64,000 nt of DNA from NCBI RefSeq assembly GCF_014697475.1, contig NZ_JACJRV010000013.1, forward strand, positions 62,001-126,000, written 5' to 3'. This DNA is from Nostoc sp. FACHB-152. GTDB lineage: Bacteria; Cyanobacteriota; Cyanobacteriia; Cyanobacteriales; Nostocaceae. Under the pieces are notes generated by a model. It made no database searches. It was not told the DNA's origin and worked only from the letters and a program-made list of their open reading frames with translations. Positions within the stretch are counted from its first letter, which is position 1. Each line of letters opens with the position of its first letter. A program made the position numbers and the translations under genes. Positions 19,371-27,939 of the stretch are shown piece after piece.

Positions 19371-20471
19371 ATGAAAACTCTCCCTATTAGTAGATATAGA
19401 TTCTTTCAAAAACTCCAGCCGTTATCTCTATTAAAGAAAATCACAGGTAAATCTGTGACTGGTTGTTTACAGGTATTTAGCACATCTGGTGCTTGGTCAC
19501 TATATATAGATGAGGGTAAGTTAATTTATGCTTGCTACTCAGAAAAGATGTTTGAACCCCTTTATAGGAATTTGCAACGCTTGAGTGAGCAAATTTCTAC
19601 TTTACCTAACGGTATTGACGACCAATTAAAAGCAATATTTGAAACTGGTGCTGGTAGCCAAGCTATTCCAAACCCAGATTATTTAGCAATTTGTTGGTTA
19701 GTTAATCAAAAATATATTAGTTCCACAGAAGCAGCAATATTAATAGAAAAATTGGCACTAGAAGTTCTAGAGACATTCCTGAACTTAGAAGAGGGAAGTT
19801 ATGAATTCATCCCAGAAAGTTTCTTGGATGATATGCCCAAATTCTGCTATCTCAATCTTCGCTTGTTAGTTGAACGGTGTCAAAAGCGAGGGAAAGACGG
19901 GGTTTATCAAGAGACATCGACATATACAGAAACTAGCTCGTCTCCAACTAACTATCAAAATTTACCATTGCCATTTTTGTATTCCAGGTCAAAACCTCAA
20001 CCCAAACCGGAACCACAATTACCCAAAATCAACCGCTTTCCATCACAACCTACTAATTCTAGCAACCATAATTATCAAGGAAATCCTTCTGCCTCCACAG
20101 AAAAGAAAGTTTACAAAATATTTTGCATTGATAACAGCCCCGCTTTACTAAACGTTATTAAGGATGCTTTAGATGAACAAATATTTTCTGTCCTTGGAGT
20201 AACAGATTCTTTAAAAGCCTTAATAGAAATTCTCCGTATTCAACCGGACATTATTTTATTAAATGTCGATATGGCTGATTTAGATGGTTATGAACTATGC
20301 ACCTTATTACGAAAACACACATACTTTAAGAATACACCTATAATTATGGTGACAGAAAAACCTAGCTTCATAGATAGAGCTAGAGCTAAAATAGTCAGAG
20401 CTTCTGGTTATTTAGCTAAACCTTTTACCCAAGGAGATTTAATGAAAATTATCTTTCAACATATTGTGTAA
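19371..20471 (+). CDS. patA: Heterocyst pattern-formation regulator PatA
   Basis: A 366-aa response-regulator protein. I choose the start MKTLPISRYRFFQKLQPLSL (19371), as in the known Anabaena PatA; an ATG 22 codons upstream is not conserved-looking. Residues 1-180 form the PATAN (DUF4388) domain, followed by a Pro/Ser-rich linker (about 190-245) and a C-terminal receiver (KIFCIDNSPALLNVIK, phospho-acceptor in ILLNVDMADLDGYE, conserved Lys in YLAKPF). PatA is needed for intercalary heterocysts and acts with HetR. The receiver's acidic pair reads IDNS, with one Asp, so phosphotransfer may be altered. Confidence 0.92.
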   Translation: MKTLPISRYRFFQKLQPLSLLKKITGKSVTGCLQVFSTSGAWSLYIDEGKLIYACYSEKMFEPLYRNLQRLSEQISTLPNGIDDQLKAIFETGAGSQAIPNPDYLAICWLVNQKYISSTEAAILIEKLALEVLETFLNLEEGSYEFIPESFLDDMPKFCYLNLRLLVERCQKRGKDGVYQETSTYTETSSSPTNYQNLPLPFLYSRSKPQPKPEPQLPKINRFPSQPTNSSNHNYQGNPSASTEKKVYKIFCIDNSPALLNVIKDALDEQIFSVLGVTDSLKALIEILRIQPDIILLNVDMADLDGYELCTLLRKHTYFKNTPIIMVTEKPSFIDRARAKIVRASGYLAKPFTQGDLMKIIFQHIV

Positions 20472-20472
20472 T

Positions 20473-21138
20473 TTAAGCCTGAGTTAGACTAAATAAACTC
20501 AACTCTATAAGTAAAGGACATGGGTACAATTCCCATTGCATGGTTGAAACATTCAAATCTTTAATCAGTCCTGTCCGGATATCTAATAGCCAGCCATGAA
20601 CTAAAGGTGCTTTTCGTTCATACAGTGCTTGACGCATGACAGAGGTTTGATAAAGATTCTTTACTTGCGCCACAACATTAATTTCTGCTAAACGATTCAG
20701 CCGTTCAACTCTAGTTGGCAAGGCATCAATTTCAGATTTTTTCTGAAGATATAACTCTCGAATTGGGTTCACCCAGTTATCAATGATTCCAATGGTTCGC
20801 CATTCTAAAGCTGCCTTAATTCCTCCGCAATCGTAGTGACCACAAACGATAGTATGTTTCACGTGAAGATGTAAAATTGCGTATTCTAAAACGGCTAAGA
20901 AATTAATGTCCGTTAGAGAAACTTGATTAGCGATATTCCGATGTACAAATAAATCTCCAGGTTCAGTGCGGGTAAAGTTTGTTAAAGGCAGACGACTATC
21001 AGAACACCCGATGTAGAGAAATTGTGGTGTTTGTCCTGTTGATAATTCTTCAAAGTAGTTTGGTTGTAGAGCCAACTTTTCGGCAACCCAAATCTGATTA
21101 TTTCTAAGCAGATCATCAATGCTGTCGTATTTCATCAA
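20473..21138 (-). CDS. Beta-class carbonic anhydrase
   Basis: A 221-aa beta-carbonic anhydrase catalysing CO2/HCO3- interconversion. The zinc ligands are Cys45, His101 and Cys104 (CSDSR and HYDCGG), with the Asp47-Arg49 dyad intact; HRNIAN is also typical. It ends two bases from the patA stop, so the genes are convergent. There is no CcmM-like or signal sequence, so a cytoplasmic or carboxysomal location cannot be decided; the length is shorter than that of carboxysomal CcaA. Confidence 0.92.
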   Translation of the reverse strand: MMKYDSIDDLLRNNQIWVAEKLALQPNYFEELSTGQTPQFLYIGCSDSRLPLTNFTRTEPGDLFVHRNIANQVSLTDINFLAVLEYAILHLHVKHTIVCGHYDCGGIKAALEWRTIGIIDNWVNPIRELYLQKKSEIDALPTRVERLNRLAEINVVAQVKNLYQTSVMRQALYERKAPLVHGWLLDIRTGLIKDLNVSTMQWELYPCPLLIELSLFSLTQA

Positions 21139-21398
21139 ATTTGCTTGAGCTTCTTACAAATATTTTAGCTGTTTTACTATTGGTGACAGGGCGATATAAA
21201 GTGATGAGAAGCTAAAATTTTGCTAAAGATGACAATCTTGATTAATAATGAAAACCTGATTACTGTGTATTAATAATACTTCTAGTTCAGTTAATAACTA
21301 AAATGCTTAACAAAGTGCTGGATTTATATTGAACAAGTTGTCCATATTGATGATGAAAAAGACAATATAATTGTTAATAACTATTTCTAAAAGCAACA

Positions 21399-21680
21399 AT
21401 GCTTCAAGCAACAGAATATCTTTACATTGTTAGAGATGATCAGATTTTGAGTGGCGAACCAATTATTCAGGGAACGCGTACACCTGTCAGAGCAATTTTG
21501 GAAACTTGGCGTATGGGTGTTGCACCTGAAGAAATTCCTATAGGAATGCCTCATCTAACTTTGGCGCAAGTGTTCGCTGCATTGACTTATTACAGCGATC
21601 GCCAAGATGAAATTAACAATTATATAGAACGTAACCGAATTTCCGATGAATTAATCGACCCATTAGTTAGAGATTTGTGA
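21399..21680 (+). CDS. DUF433 (VapB45-type) antitoxin
   Basis: A 93-aa DUF433 protein: SGEPIIQGTRTPVRAILETWRMGVAPEEIPIGMPHLTLAQVFAAL. This winged-HTH family usually forms type II toxin-antitoxin pairs with a PIN-like DUF5615 toxin gene immediately downstream. Here the stop codon overlaps the next start (GTGA), but the toxin gene is broken. The antitoxin itself looks complete. Confidence 0.9.
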   Translation: MLQATEYLYIVRDDQILSGEPIIQGTRTPVRAILETWRMGVAPEEIPIGMPHLTLAQVFAALTYYSDRQDEINNYIERNRISDELIDPLVRDL

Positions 21681-21851
21681 ACAGCTATTTTATCCGTTTG
21701 TATTTAGATGAAGATGTCAATGTTTTAGTGGCAGGCTTGCTTAAAGCTAGAGGGTTTGATGCCATCACCGCAAGAAATTGCACAACGTTTATTGGTGATT
21801 TTGAATCACGTTACAGCAGATGAAATGCAAAGTCAGGTGAGATATATTTAG
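21677..21851 (+). pseudogene. DUF5615 PIN-like toxin, internally deleted and frameshifted
   Basis: The GTG-started frame gives the family N-terminus (YFIRLYLDEDVNVLVAGLLK, RGFDAITAR) and then stops after 48 codons. Overlapping it in the +2 frame from about 21768 is the family C-terminus (PQEIAQRLLVILNHVTADEM, QSQVRYI, stop at 21849-21851). The middle of the ~110-aa protein, including acidic active-site residues, is deleted. The junction lies in ATCACCGCAAGAAATT, which reads ITARN in one frame and SPQEI in the other. The toxin is therefore inactive. Confidence 0.82.
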
Positions 21852-21891
21852 GCTTGTTTTTTTGATGTTGGGACAGAGTTTGCATCAAATA

Positions 21892-22671
21892 TCAAACTGG
21901 ACGACAACCAGATAAAATATCGTGCATATTTACCACAGAACCAATAACCGCGATCGCTGGAGCATCAAATCCAGTTTTCTCAACCTGTTCTACAATTGTC
22001 CTTAACTGACCGATCAGTTCTTCTTGCTCTGGTCTTGTACCCCAACGCACTAAAGCAATCGGTGTTTCTAAACTCAAACCCGCCGTTGCTAACTCTTCGA
22101 TAATGTGCGATAGATTGTGAACACCCATGTAAATTACAATTGTCTCGGAACCGTGAGCGATCGCTTGCCAATTTACTTTCGGTCTATACTTACCAGCCGA
22201 CTCATGACCAGTTACAAATGTGACTGATGAGCTATGCAAGCGATGGGTTAAAGGTATACCAGCATAGGCTGGAGCCGCAATTCCCGATGTAATTCCCGGC
22301 ACAACTTCTACAGAGATGCCCGCTTTAACTAACTCTGCCATTTCTTCGCCACCGCGACCAAAAATAAACGGGTCGCCGCCTTTTAGCCGCACTACAATGG
22401 TATGACTTTGAGCTTTATCAATTAGTAGTTGTGTTGTTTCATCTTGTAATAACGAGTGTCTCCCCATCCGCTTACCAGCGTTGATTTGTTCTGCTTGGGG
22501 ATTAATCATGGCTAAAATCGCCGGACTCACTAAAGCATCATAGATAACCACATCGGCACATTCCAACAAACTTTTGCCTTTGAGAGTCATCAGTCCGGGG
22601 TCTCCCGGCCCTGCACCTACTAAATAAACTTTTCCTAAATTCTCTTGACCCTGTTTTTCTGTGCAGTTCAT
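21892..22671 (-). CDS. cobA: Uroporphyrinogen-III C-methyltransferase (SUMT)
   Basis: A 259-aa SAM-dependent methyltransferase that converts uroporphyrinogen III to precorrin-2, the entry to sirohaem and cobalamin. Motifs: VYLVGAGPGDPGLMTLKG (N-terminal SAM loop), RLKGGDPFIFGRGGEE and VVPGITSGIAAPAYAGIPLTHR. It is a stand-alone CobA with no CysG-like fusion. Its start overlaps the sirB stop by 4 bp (ATGA), so the two are translationally coupled. Confidence 0.94.
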   Translation of the reverse strand: MNCTEKQGQENLGKVYLVGAGPGDPGLMTLKGKSLLECADVVIYDALVSPAILAMINPQAEQINAGKRMGRHSLLQDETTQLLIDKAQSHTIVVRLKGGDPFIFGRGGEEMAELVKAGISVEVVPGITSGIAAPAYAGIPLTHRLHSSSVTFVTGHESAGKYRPKVNWQAIAHGSETIVIYMGVHNLSHIIEELATAGLSLETPIALVRWGTRPEQEELIGQLRTIVEQVEKTGFDAPAIAVIGSVVNMHDILSGCRPV

Positions 22672-23402
22672 TCGTTCATCAAATCCCAGATTAAATCAGC
22701 TAATTCTGCACTTGCTCCCAAAGGTTGAGCTAATTGGAAAGTCACCGCAGGAAATTTTAATTTTAGCTCTTCTGTTACCTGTGCGATCGCATCGGTTATG
22801 CCACCAGCGAATAAAAAGTATGGCAAAATCGCAATTTGCATCTTGCCAGCAGTCACCAACTCTTCTACCCGCGCTGCTAAATTAGGTGGTACAGACCAAT
22901 AAGCAGCTACCGCGCCTAAATTTGCGGCTATATTTTCGACTGGTTGTTGAGAACCTGGACGACGACTACCATGAGCTAATAAAATCCATGCCTGGGTAGT
23001 GATATCAGCCATTTGCTTAGATAACAAAGTTGGCAAATTAGGCTGACTACCTAAATATGGTAGTAATTCAATGCTGATATCTTCACCTATAGCTTGTTGT
23101 GCAAGTTCTACTTCTTCGGGAATTTCCTGCATGACATGGACTCCCGGTAGCAAAAATAAAGGGATAATTTTCAAACTGTCGCATCCAGCCACCACAGCAC
23201 TGTGGGCAAATTCTTTAATTTGGATGTGCAAAGGTTCAGGTCGTGTTTCTAGATAGGCTAAACCTAGCAGCTTGTTCTGCTTCTCACTGTTGTCTAGTGA
23301 GTTGTGCTGTTTTTTAGCTATCAAATCGATCAATTGCTGCAAAGCAATTTCTGGACGTGGGTCGCGGCTTCCGTGAGATACCAGCAGATACGCAGATGGC
23401 AT
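22668..23402 (-). CDS. sirB: Sirohydrochlorin chelatase (SirB/CbiX type)
   Basis: A 244-aa two-domain CbiX-family chelatase. Each half begins with a chelatase His motif: LLVSHGSRDPRPE and ILLAHGSRRPGSQ; the metal-site His in LKIIPLFLLPGVHVMQEIP is also visible. It inserts Fe2+ (or Co2+) into sirohydrochlorin. With cobA downstream it supplies sirohaem for nitrite and sulphite reductases. The length matches long-form CbiX/SirB. Confidence 0.9.
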   Translation of the reverse strand: MPSAYLLVSHGSRDPRPEIALQQLIDLIAKKQHNSLDNSEKQNKLLGLAYLETRPEPLHIQIKEFAHSAVVAGCDSLKIIPLFLLPGVHVMQEIPEEVELAQQAIGEDISIELLPYLGSQPNLPTLLSKQMADITTQAWILLAHGSRRPGSQQPVENIAANLGAVAAYWSVPPNLAARVEELVTAGKMQIAILPYFLFAGGITDAIAQVTEELKLKFPAVTFQLAQPLGASAELADLIWDLMNE

Positions 23403-23440
23403 TGGTAAAGGTGTAACTCTTGCTAACTAAGCTTAATATT

Positions 23441-23461
23441 ATTTGTCATTGGTCATTGGTC
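23441..23461. repeat. GTCATTG heptamer repeat
   Basis: Two to three tandem copies of GTCATTG upstream of sirB, the same unit as at 6330-6360. Confidence 0.7.
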
Positions 23462-23581
23462 AAAGTTTGAATGATTTTTAAGTTTTGTAAAATAATTATT
23501 TTTATTTTTACTGACTAATTTTTGTCCGTTTGGACTAGCACAGCAGGGGTTTATTGTGGAGGAGTTCAAAGTTGTCTAGCG

Positions 23582-23962
23582 TTATTGCTCTTCGGCTTTG
23601 TAGGTGTAAAAGTTATTAAACGCTCCTACAGTTTCAAATTTGTAGCCAGGTAGCCATGAATTAATTGTGAAATCTGTACGATACACACTAAATAAAATAA
23701 AGTCTTGCCTGTCTGTCGTTTTAGCAAGCACTTCTCGTATCTGGGGATTGGCTGAATCAACCATTTTGTCACAACTGGAGTTTAATAAATTCTCGATTAG
23801 CTTAGATGTTTTTTTACAAACATCTGTTTTCAAGTATTGTGACAGTTGGTTTACAGCATACTCTTCGTAGGCGCCCTGAGTCGGATTAGTCTTGCTCATG
23901 GCTACCCCAAATACAGCTAGTCCGGCAGCGATCGCAACTGCCATAATAGTCAAGAGTTTCAT
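23582..23962 (-). CDS. DUF4359 family small exported/membrane protein
   Basis: A 126-aa protein with an N-terminal hydrophobic helix (LLTIMAVAIAAGLAVFGVAM, residues about 3-22), then NPTQGAYEEYAVNQL and FILFSVYRTDF. This matches the cyanobacterial DUF4359 family, whose function is unknown. Cys49 and Cys64 could pair in the periplasm. It is a single gene between sirB and tRNA-His. Confidence 0.8.
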   Translation of the reverse strand: MKLLTIMAVAIAAGLAVFGVAMSKTNPTQGAYEEYAVNQLSQYLKTDVCKKTSKLIENLLNSSCDKMVDSANPQIREVLAKTTDRQDFILFSVYRTDFTINSWLPGYKFETVGAFNNFYTYKAEEQ

Positions 23963-24043
23963 AATCGTTCCACCGTGATTCTCAGATACTTATTAGAGTC
24001 CCAGGACTACGAAGTAACAAAGTCCGTTCCTCCGAAAAAATTC

Positions 24044-24073
24044 TTGCGTCATTCATTAGGTAGGTGCTATAAT
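24044..24073 (+). promoter_or_regulatory. Promoter of tRNA-His
   Basis: A consensus -10 box TATAAT at 24068-24073 and a -35-like TTGCGT at 24044-24049, separated by 18 bp. The tRNA begins 20 bp downstream of the -10 box. Confidence 0.7.
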
Positions 24074-24092
24074 CAGTAATCGATGAGTTAAT

Positions 24093-24166
24093 GGCGAGCG
24101 TAGCCAAGAGGTTAAGGCAGTGGATTGTGGTTCCACCACTCGTGGGTTCGAGTCCCATCGTTCGCC
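24093..24166 (+). tRNA. tRNA-His (GTG anticodon)
   Basis: The cloverleaf can be drawn by hand. The acceptor stem GCGAGCG pairs with CGTTCGC (one G-T). The D arm is AGCCAAGAGGTTAAGGC. The anticodon arm is TGGA-TTGTGGT-TCCA with anticodon GTG. The T arm is GTGGG-TTCGAGT-CCCAT. The His-specific extra G(-1) is encoded at 24093 opposite discriminator C. The 3' CCA is not encoded. Confidence 0.96.
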
Positions 24167-24328
24167 CTGGATAATATAAATTACTCAAAGCAGTGGTGTG
24201 AACCGGAATAGAGATATTTCCTGGTCAACAATATTAAACACTATTGTAAAGTCTGGAATTGAAGTAGCCACAAAACTTTGACTTGATAGTTTTGTGGCTA
24301 GTGGGCAAATTTAAACTATAAATATCCT

Positions 24329-24363
24329 AAAATCCCCAACTTCGCCAAGTAATCGGGGATTTT
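24329..24363 (+). terminator. Stem-loop downstream of tRNA-His
   Basis: AAAATCCCC (24329-24337) pairs perfectly with GGGGATTTT (24355-24363) around a 17-nt loop, followed by ATTGT. It resembles an intrinsic terminator and also the AATCCCCGACTT-type hairpins frequent in this genome (compare 43621-43656 and 49694-49718). Confidence 0.6.
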
Positions 24364-24370
24364 ATTGTAT

Positions 24371-24538
24371 ATGATGCCTAGCTTAGGACTGTCGTTAGCA
24401 GCAAGTAGCGTTACTTTATTCGGTTGGTTAAGCGATCATTTCAAAACTCATTATATGGCGATCGCATCCTATACAGTAATTTTGATGGTCTGTGTGCTGA
24501 TGGCGATTGAGTCACAGACCATAATCTGCTATGCGTAA
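24371..24538 (+). CDS. Hypothetical 55-aa membrane peptide
   Basis: An ATG-started frame (two adjacent Met codons) encodes 55 residues with SLGLSLAASSVTLFGWL and a strong hydrophobic stretch YTVILMVCVLMAI near the C-terminus, ending QTIICYA. No clear ribosome binding site is seen, and the start lies just after a hairpin. It could be a small membrane protein or a chance or eroded reading frame of a larger transporter. Confidence 0.3.
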   Translation: MMPSLGLSLAASSVTLFGWLSDHFKTHYMAIASYTVILMVCVLMAIESQTIICYA

Positions 24539-24613
24539 ACTTAGCAGATGATAAAACTAGAGTTAAAAGGCTTCTAACCCTATCACCTGTTACCTATCAC
24601 CTGCCATAAAAGG

Positions 24614-24730
24614 TTAGAAAAGTCCTAAAAGAAAAATCACAGTCAAGCCACAGAACAGAAGTGACGAAATAATCATCATGTTGCCTACGCTGTGGTCAGA
24701 AGTTGCTAGCTTATGTGGATGGTCTTGCAT
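24614..24730 (-). CDS. Hypothetical 38-aa single-helix membrane protein
   Basis: A 38-aa frame starts at ATG 24730 behind GGGAAGGTGC, a plausible ribosome binding site. It has a polar, His-rich N-terminus (MQDHPHKLATSDHS) followed by one clean transmembrane helix (MMIISSLLFCGLTVIFLLGL) ending at the stop. The shape matches the many one-helix proteins of thylakoid complexes. I do not recognise it as a known subunit. Confidence 0.5.
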   Translation of the reverse strand: MQDHPHKLATSDHSVGNMMIISSLLFCGLTVIFLLGLF

Positions 24731-24966
24731 ATGCACCTTCCCGGTGTTAATCACTTGTGGTGCAATTATATACAGCCTTAAATTAGATTATTCCAGCTAA
24801 TATTAAAAGTTCATTTTATTTGATTGAAGTTCAAATTAATTCCTACCTTACCAACAAGAATATGAACTTTTATGTAAATTTTAACAGTGAAATATTCCTC
24901 TTTTAATAAAAATACAAGTTATGTTTATAGGAATCTGGTTTGATTACTGAACATACTTGTGTAGTC

Positions 24967-24994
24967 AGGCAATAGGCAATAGGCAATAGGCAAT
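24967..24994. repeat. AGGCAAT tandem heptamer repeat (four copies)
   Basis: Four tandem copies of AGGCAAT, an STRR-type repeat. It lies in the gap between the small membrane ORF and susA. Confidence 0.85.
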
Positions 24995-25203
24995 AGCAAA
25001 GAAGGCAGGTAACAATGTACTGATTTTTTTCAAAAATCAAATATGAGTCTTATAATCTAGGAAGGAATGAATATAAAATCCGAATAATTTACAACCCATG
25101 TAGGGTAAGCATTATATATATTTAATCTTCCAAAAGTAAGGAACATTGTACGCCTCTAGCTAGAGGGAATAGTACTGAGTTATCGCTACTTTAAGTAAAG
25201 AAG

Positions 25204-25268
25204 AACACGAATTAAGAGCGACAGGCGAAACACAGATAGAAGATAGTTTATCTGTGTTTATTCGTGTT
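25204..25268 (+). promoter_or_regulatory. Two-part stem-loop in the susA leader
   Basis: AACACGAAT (25204-25212) pairs with ATTCGTGTT (25260-25268). Inside, AAACACAGATA (25228-25238) pairs with TATCTGTGTTT (25249-25259) around a 10-nt loop. The two right arms are contiguous; the left arms are separated by a 15-nt bulge. The structure ends 25 nt before the susA ATG. About 40 bp further upstream is a perfect 14-bp palindrome CCTCTAGCTAGAGG (25153-25166). Either may be an operator or mRNA control element. Confidence 0.5.
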
Positions 25269-25293
25269 TGTAGTTATTTTAGTTGAGGTGAGT

Positions 25294-27714
25294 ATGTCTG
25301 AATTGATCCAAGCCGTCCTGGAGAGTGAAGAAAAGAATGATTTACGTTCCTTCATTAGTCAATTACGTCAGCAAGAAAAAAACTACTTACTACGAAATGA
25401 CATACAGCTGGCATATAGTGAATTTTGCACTAAACAAGAGAAGCCGGAAAAATCTCACAGTTTTTCTTACTTAAGCAAACTTATCTACTACACCCAAGAA
25501 ATCATTCTAGAAGACTCAAATTTTTGTTTTATTATTCGCCCTCAGATTGCTAGCCAGGAAGTTTATCGGCTGACAGCAGACTTAAGCGTTGAATCAATGA
25601 CTACCCAGGAATTGCTGGATCTGCGCGATCGCCTTGTCAACAAATTTCACCCCAACGAAGGCGACTTGCTAGAATTAGACTTTGGGCCGTTTTATGATTA
25701 CACTCCAGTCATCCGCGACCCGAAAAATATTGGTAAAGGGGTAGAGTATCTCAACCGCTATCTATCCAGCAAACTATTTCAAGACCCCAAACAATGGTTA
25801 GAAAGCTTATTTAACTTCTTGCGTCTACATCAATACAACGGCGTTCAACTACTAATTAACAATCGTATTCAATCACAGCAACAACTGTCTCAACAAGTCA
25901 AAAAAGCGATCGCATTTGTTAACGATCGCCCCAATGATGAATCCTACGACGAATTTCGCCACCAATTACAAACAATGGGTTTTGAACCTGGTTGGGGAAA
26001 CACAGCGTATCGGGTACAAGAAACCCTCAATATTTTAGATGAATTAATTGACTCCCCCGACCCGCAAACACTAGAAGCATTTATTTCTCGTGTGCCGATG
26101 ATTTTTAGAATCGTCTTAGTATCAGCACATGGTTGGTTTGGCCAAGAAGGAGTTTTAGGACGACCAGACACAGGTGGACAGGTAGTTTATGTGCTTGACC
26201 AAGCCAGGAATTTAGAAAAGCAGCTACAAGAAGATGTATTGCTAGCTGGTTTAGAAGGACTGAACGTTAAACCAAAAGTAATTATTCTCTCGCGCTTAAT
26301 TCCAAATAGCGATGGTACGCTGTGTAACCAAAGGCTAGAAAAAGTCCACGCTACAGATAATGCTTGGATTTTGCGCGTACCTCTGCGGGAATTTAATCCC
26401 AACATGACGCAAAACTGGATTTCTCGATTTGAGTTTTGGCCTTATTTAGAAACCTTCTCCATTGACTCAGAAAGAGAACTGCTAGCAGAATTCCACGGTA
26501 AACCCGACTTAATAGTAGGTAACTATACAGATGGTAATTTAGTCGCCTTTCTACTAGCGCGACGGATGAAAGTTACCCAGTGCAACATCGCCCATGCTTT
26601 AGAAAAATCTAAATACTTGTTTAGTAACCTTTACTGGCAAGATTTAGAAGATAAATATCATTTTTCATTACAATTTACAGCTGACTTAATTGCCATGAAT
26701 GCTGCTAACTTTGTCGTCAGCAGCACCTACCAAGAAATTGTGGGTACACCCGATAGCGTTGGGCAATATGAGTCTTATAAATGCTTCACCATGCCAGAGT
26801 TGTATCATGTGGTGAATGGCATTGAATTATTTAGTCCTAAATTTAACGTTGTACCGCCTGGGGTGAATGAGAATTATTACTTCCCCTACACGCGGACTGA
26901 AGAACGAGTAGCAAGCGATCGCGATCGCCTGGACGAAACACTGTTTACACTAGAAGATCCTAGCCAAATTTTTGGCAAACTCGACGACCCCAGCAAACGC
27001 CCTCTCTTTTCAATGGCGCGTCTTGACAGGATTAAAAACTTAACTGGTTTAGCCGAATGCTTTGGTCAAAGCAAAGAATTGCAAGAGCATTGTAACTTGA
27101 TTTTAGTAGCAGGTAAATTACGTACAGAAGAAACTACTGATAACGAAGAACGCGACGAAATCATCAAACTTTATCACATCATTGATGAATACAATTTACA
27201 TGGCAAAATTCGCTGGCTAGGTGTGCGCCTCTCAAAAAGTGATTCTGGCGAAATCTACCGCGTAATTGCCGACCATAAAGGTATCTTTGTCCAACCTGCT
27301 TTATTTGAAGCCTTTGGTTTAACAATTTTAGAATCAATGATTACTGGATTACCCACTTTTGCGACTCAATTTGGTGGCCCTCTAGAAATCATTCAAGATA
27401 GGGTGAATGGCTTTTATATTAACCCCACAAATTTAGACGAAACAGCCACAAAAATTCTAGACTTTATCACTAAATGTGAGCAAAATCCCGATTATTGGGA
27501 GACAATATCACAGAAAGGTATTGACCGAGTTTACAGTACATATACCTGGAAAATTCATACCAATAAGTTGTTAACTTTGGCACGAATTTATGGCTTCTGG
27601 AACTTTACATCCCAAGAAAACCGCGAGGATTTATTGCGCTATCTAGAAAGTTTGTTCTATTTAATCTATAAACCCAGAGCGCAACAACTATTAGAGCAAC
27701 ATAAATATCGGTAA
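25294..27714 (+). CDS. susA: Sucrose synthase
   Basis: An 806-aa GT4-family sucrose synthase: sucrose + NDP to NDP-glucose + fructose, reversible. I start at MSELIQAVLESEEKND (25294), preceded by a GAGGTGAG ribosome binding site; this gives the length known for Anabaena SusA. The N-terminal regulatory part (about 1-270) is followed by the GT-B domains: GWFGQEGVLGRPDTGGQVVY (sugar site), MARLDRIKNLTGLAE and the C-terminal nucleotide-binding loop PALFEAFGLTILESM. In heterocystous strains SusA cleaves sucrose and feeds glycogen and nitrogen-fixation metabolism. Confidence 0.95.
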   Translation: MSELIQAVLESEEKNDLRSFISQLRQQEKNYLLRNDIQLAYSEFCTKQEKPEKSHSFSYLSKLIYYTQEIILEDSNFCFIIRPQIASQEVYRLTADLSVESMTTQELLDLRDRLVNKFHPNEGDLLELDFGPFYDYTPVIRDPKNIGKGVEYLNRYLSSKLFQDPKQWLESLFNFLRLHQYNGVQLLINNRIQSQQQLSQQVKKAIAFVNDRPNDESYDEFRHQLQTMGFEPGWGNTAYRVQETLNILDELIDSPDPQTLEAFISRVPMIFRIVLVSAHGWFGQEGVLGRPDTGGQVVYVLDQARNLEKQLQEDVLLAGLEGLNVKPKVIILSRLIPNSDGTLCNQRLEKVHATDNAWILRVPLREFNPNMTQNWISRFEFWPYLETFSIDSERELLAEFHGKPDLIVGNYTDGNLVAFLLARRMKVTQCNIAHALEKSKYLFSNLYWQDLEDKYHFSLQFTADLIAMNAANFVVSSTYQEIVGTPDSVGQYESYKCFTMPELYHVVNGIELFSPKFNVVPPGVNENYYFPYTRTEERVASDRDRLDETLFTLEDPSQIFGKLDDPSKRPLFSMARLDRIKNLTGLAECFGQSKELQEHCNLILVAGKLRTEETTDNEERDEIIKLYHIIDEYNLHGKIRWLGVRLSKSDSGEIYRVIADHKGIFVQPALFEAFGLTILESMITGLPTFATQFGGPLEIIQDRVNGFYINPTNLDETATKILDFITKCEQNPDYWETISQKGIDRVYSTYTWKIHTNKLLTLARIYGFWNFTSQENREDLLRYLESLFYLIYKPRAQQLLEQHKYR

Positions 27715-27939
27715 TTAGTTAATAGTCAATGGTCAAGAGTCAATAGTAAAAGAATGTTTGTAAAGTACCAGACTGTAACAATATCGCCCCTAGTGACTGT
27801 TTCCCAATTCTCTGATCCCCCCAACACCCCTTTTTAAGGGTGGCTAAGAGCCTCTCAAAGTCCCCCTTTTTAAGGGGGATTTAGGGGGATCTACAAGTCT
27901 TCTTCTCAGAACCATTGACCCTTGACTCTGGACTATCAA
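27715..27939. terminator. C/G-rich hairpin repeats between convergent genes
   Basis: TCCCCCTT (27861-27868) pairs with AAGGGGGA (27872-27879), followed by TTTAGGGGGATC; a second weaker hairpin CCCCTTTTTAAGGG precedes it at about 27829-27842. AGTCAAT-type heptamers flank both ends. The hairpins sit between convergent susA and the peptidoglycan-binding gene and may stop transcription from both sides. Confidence 0.55.

Noticed and set aside
23982-24188. A 68-codon minus-strand frame across tRNA-His
   Set aside because: It is antisense to the tRNA gene and its promoter.
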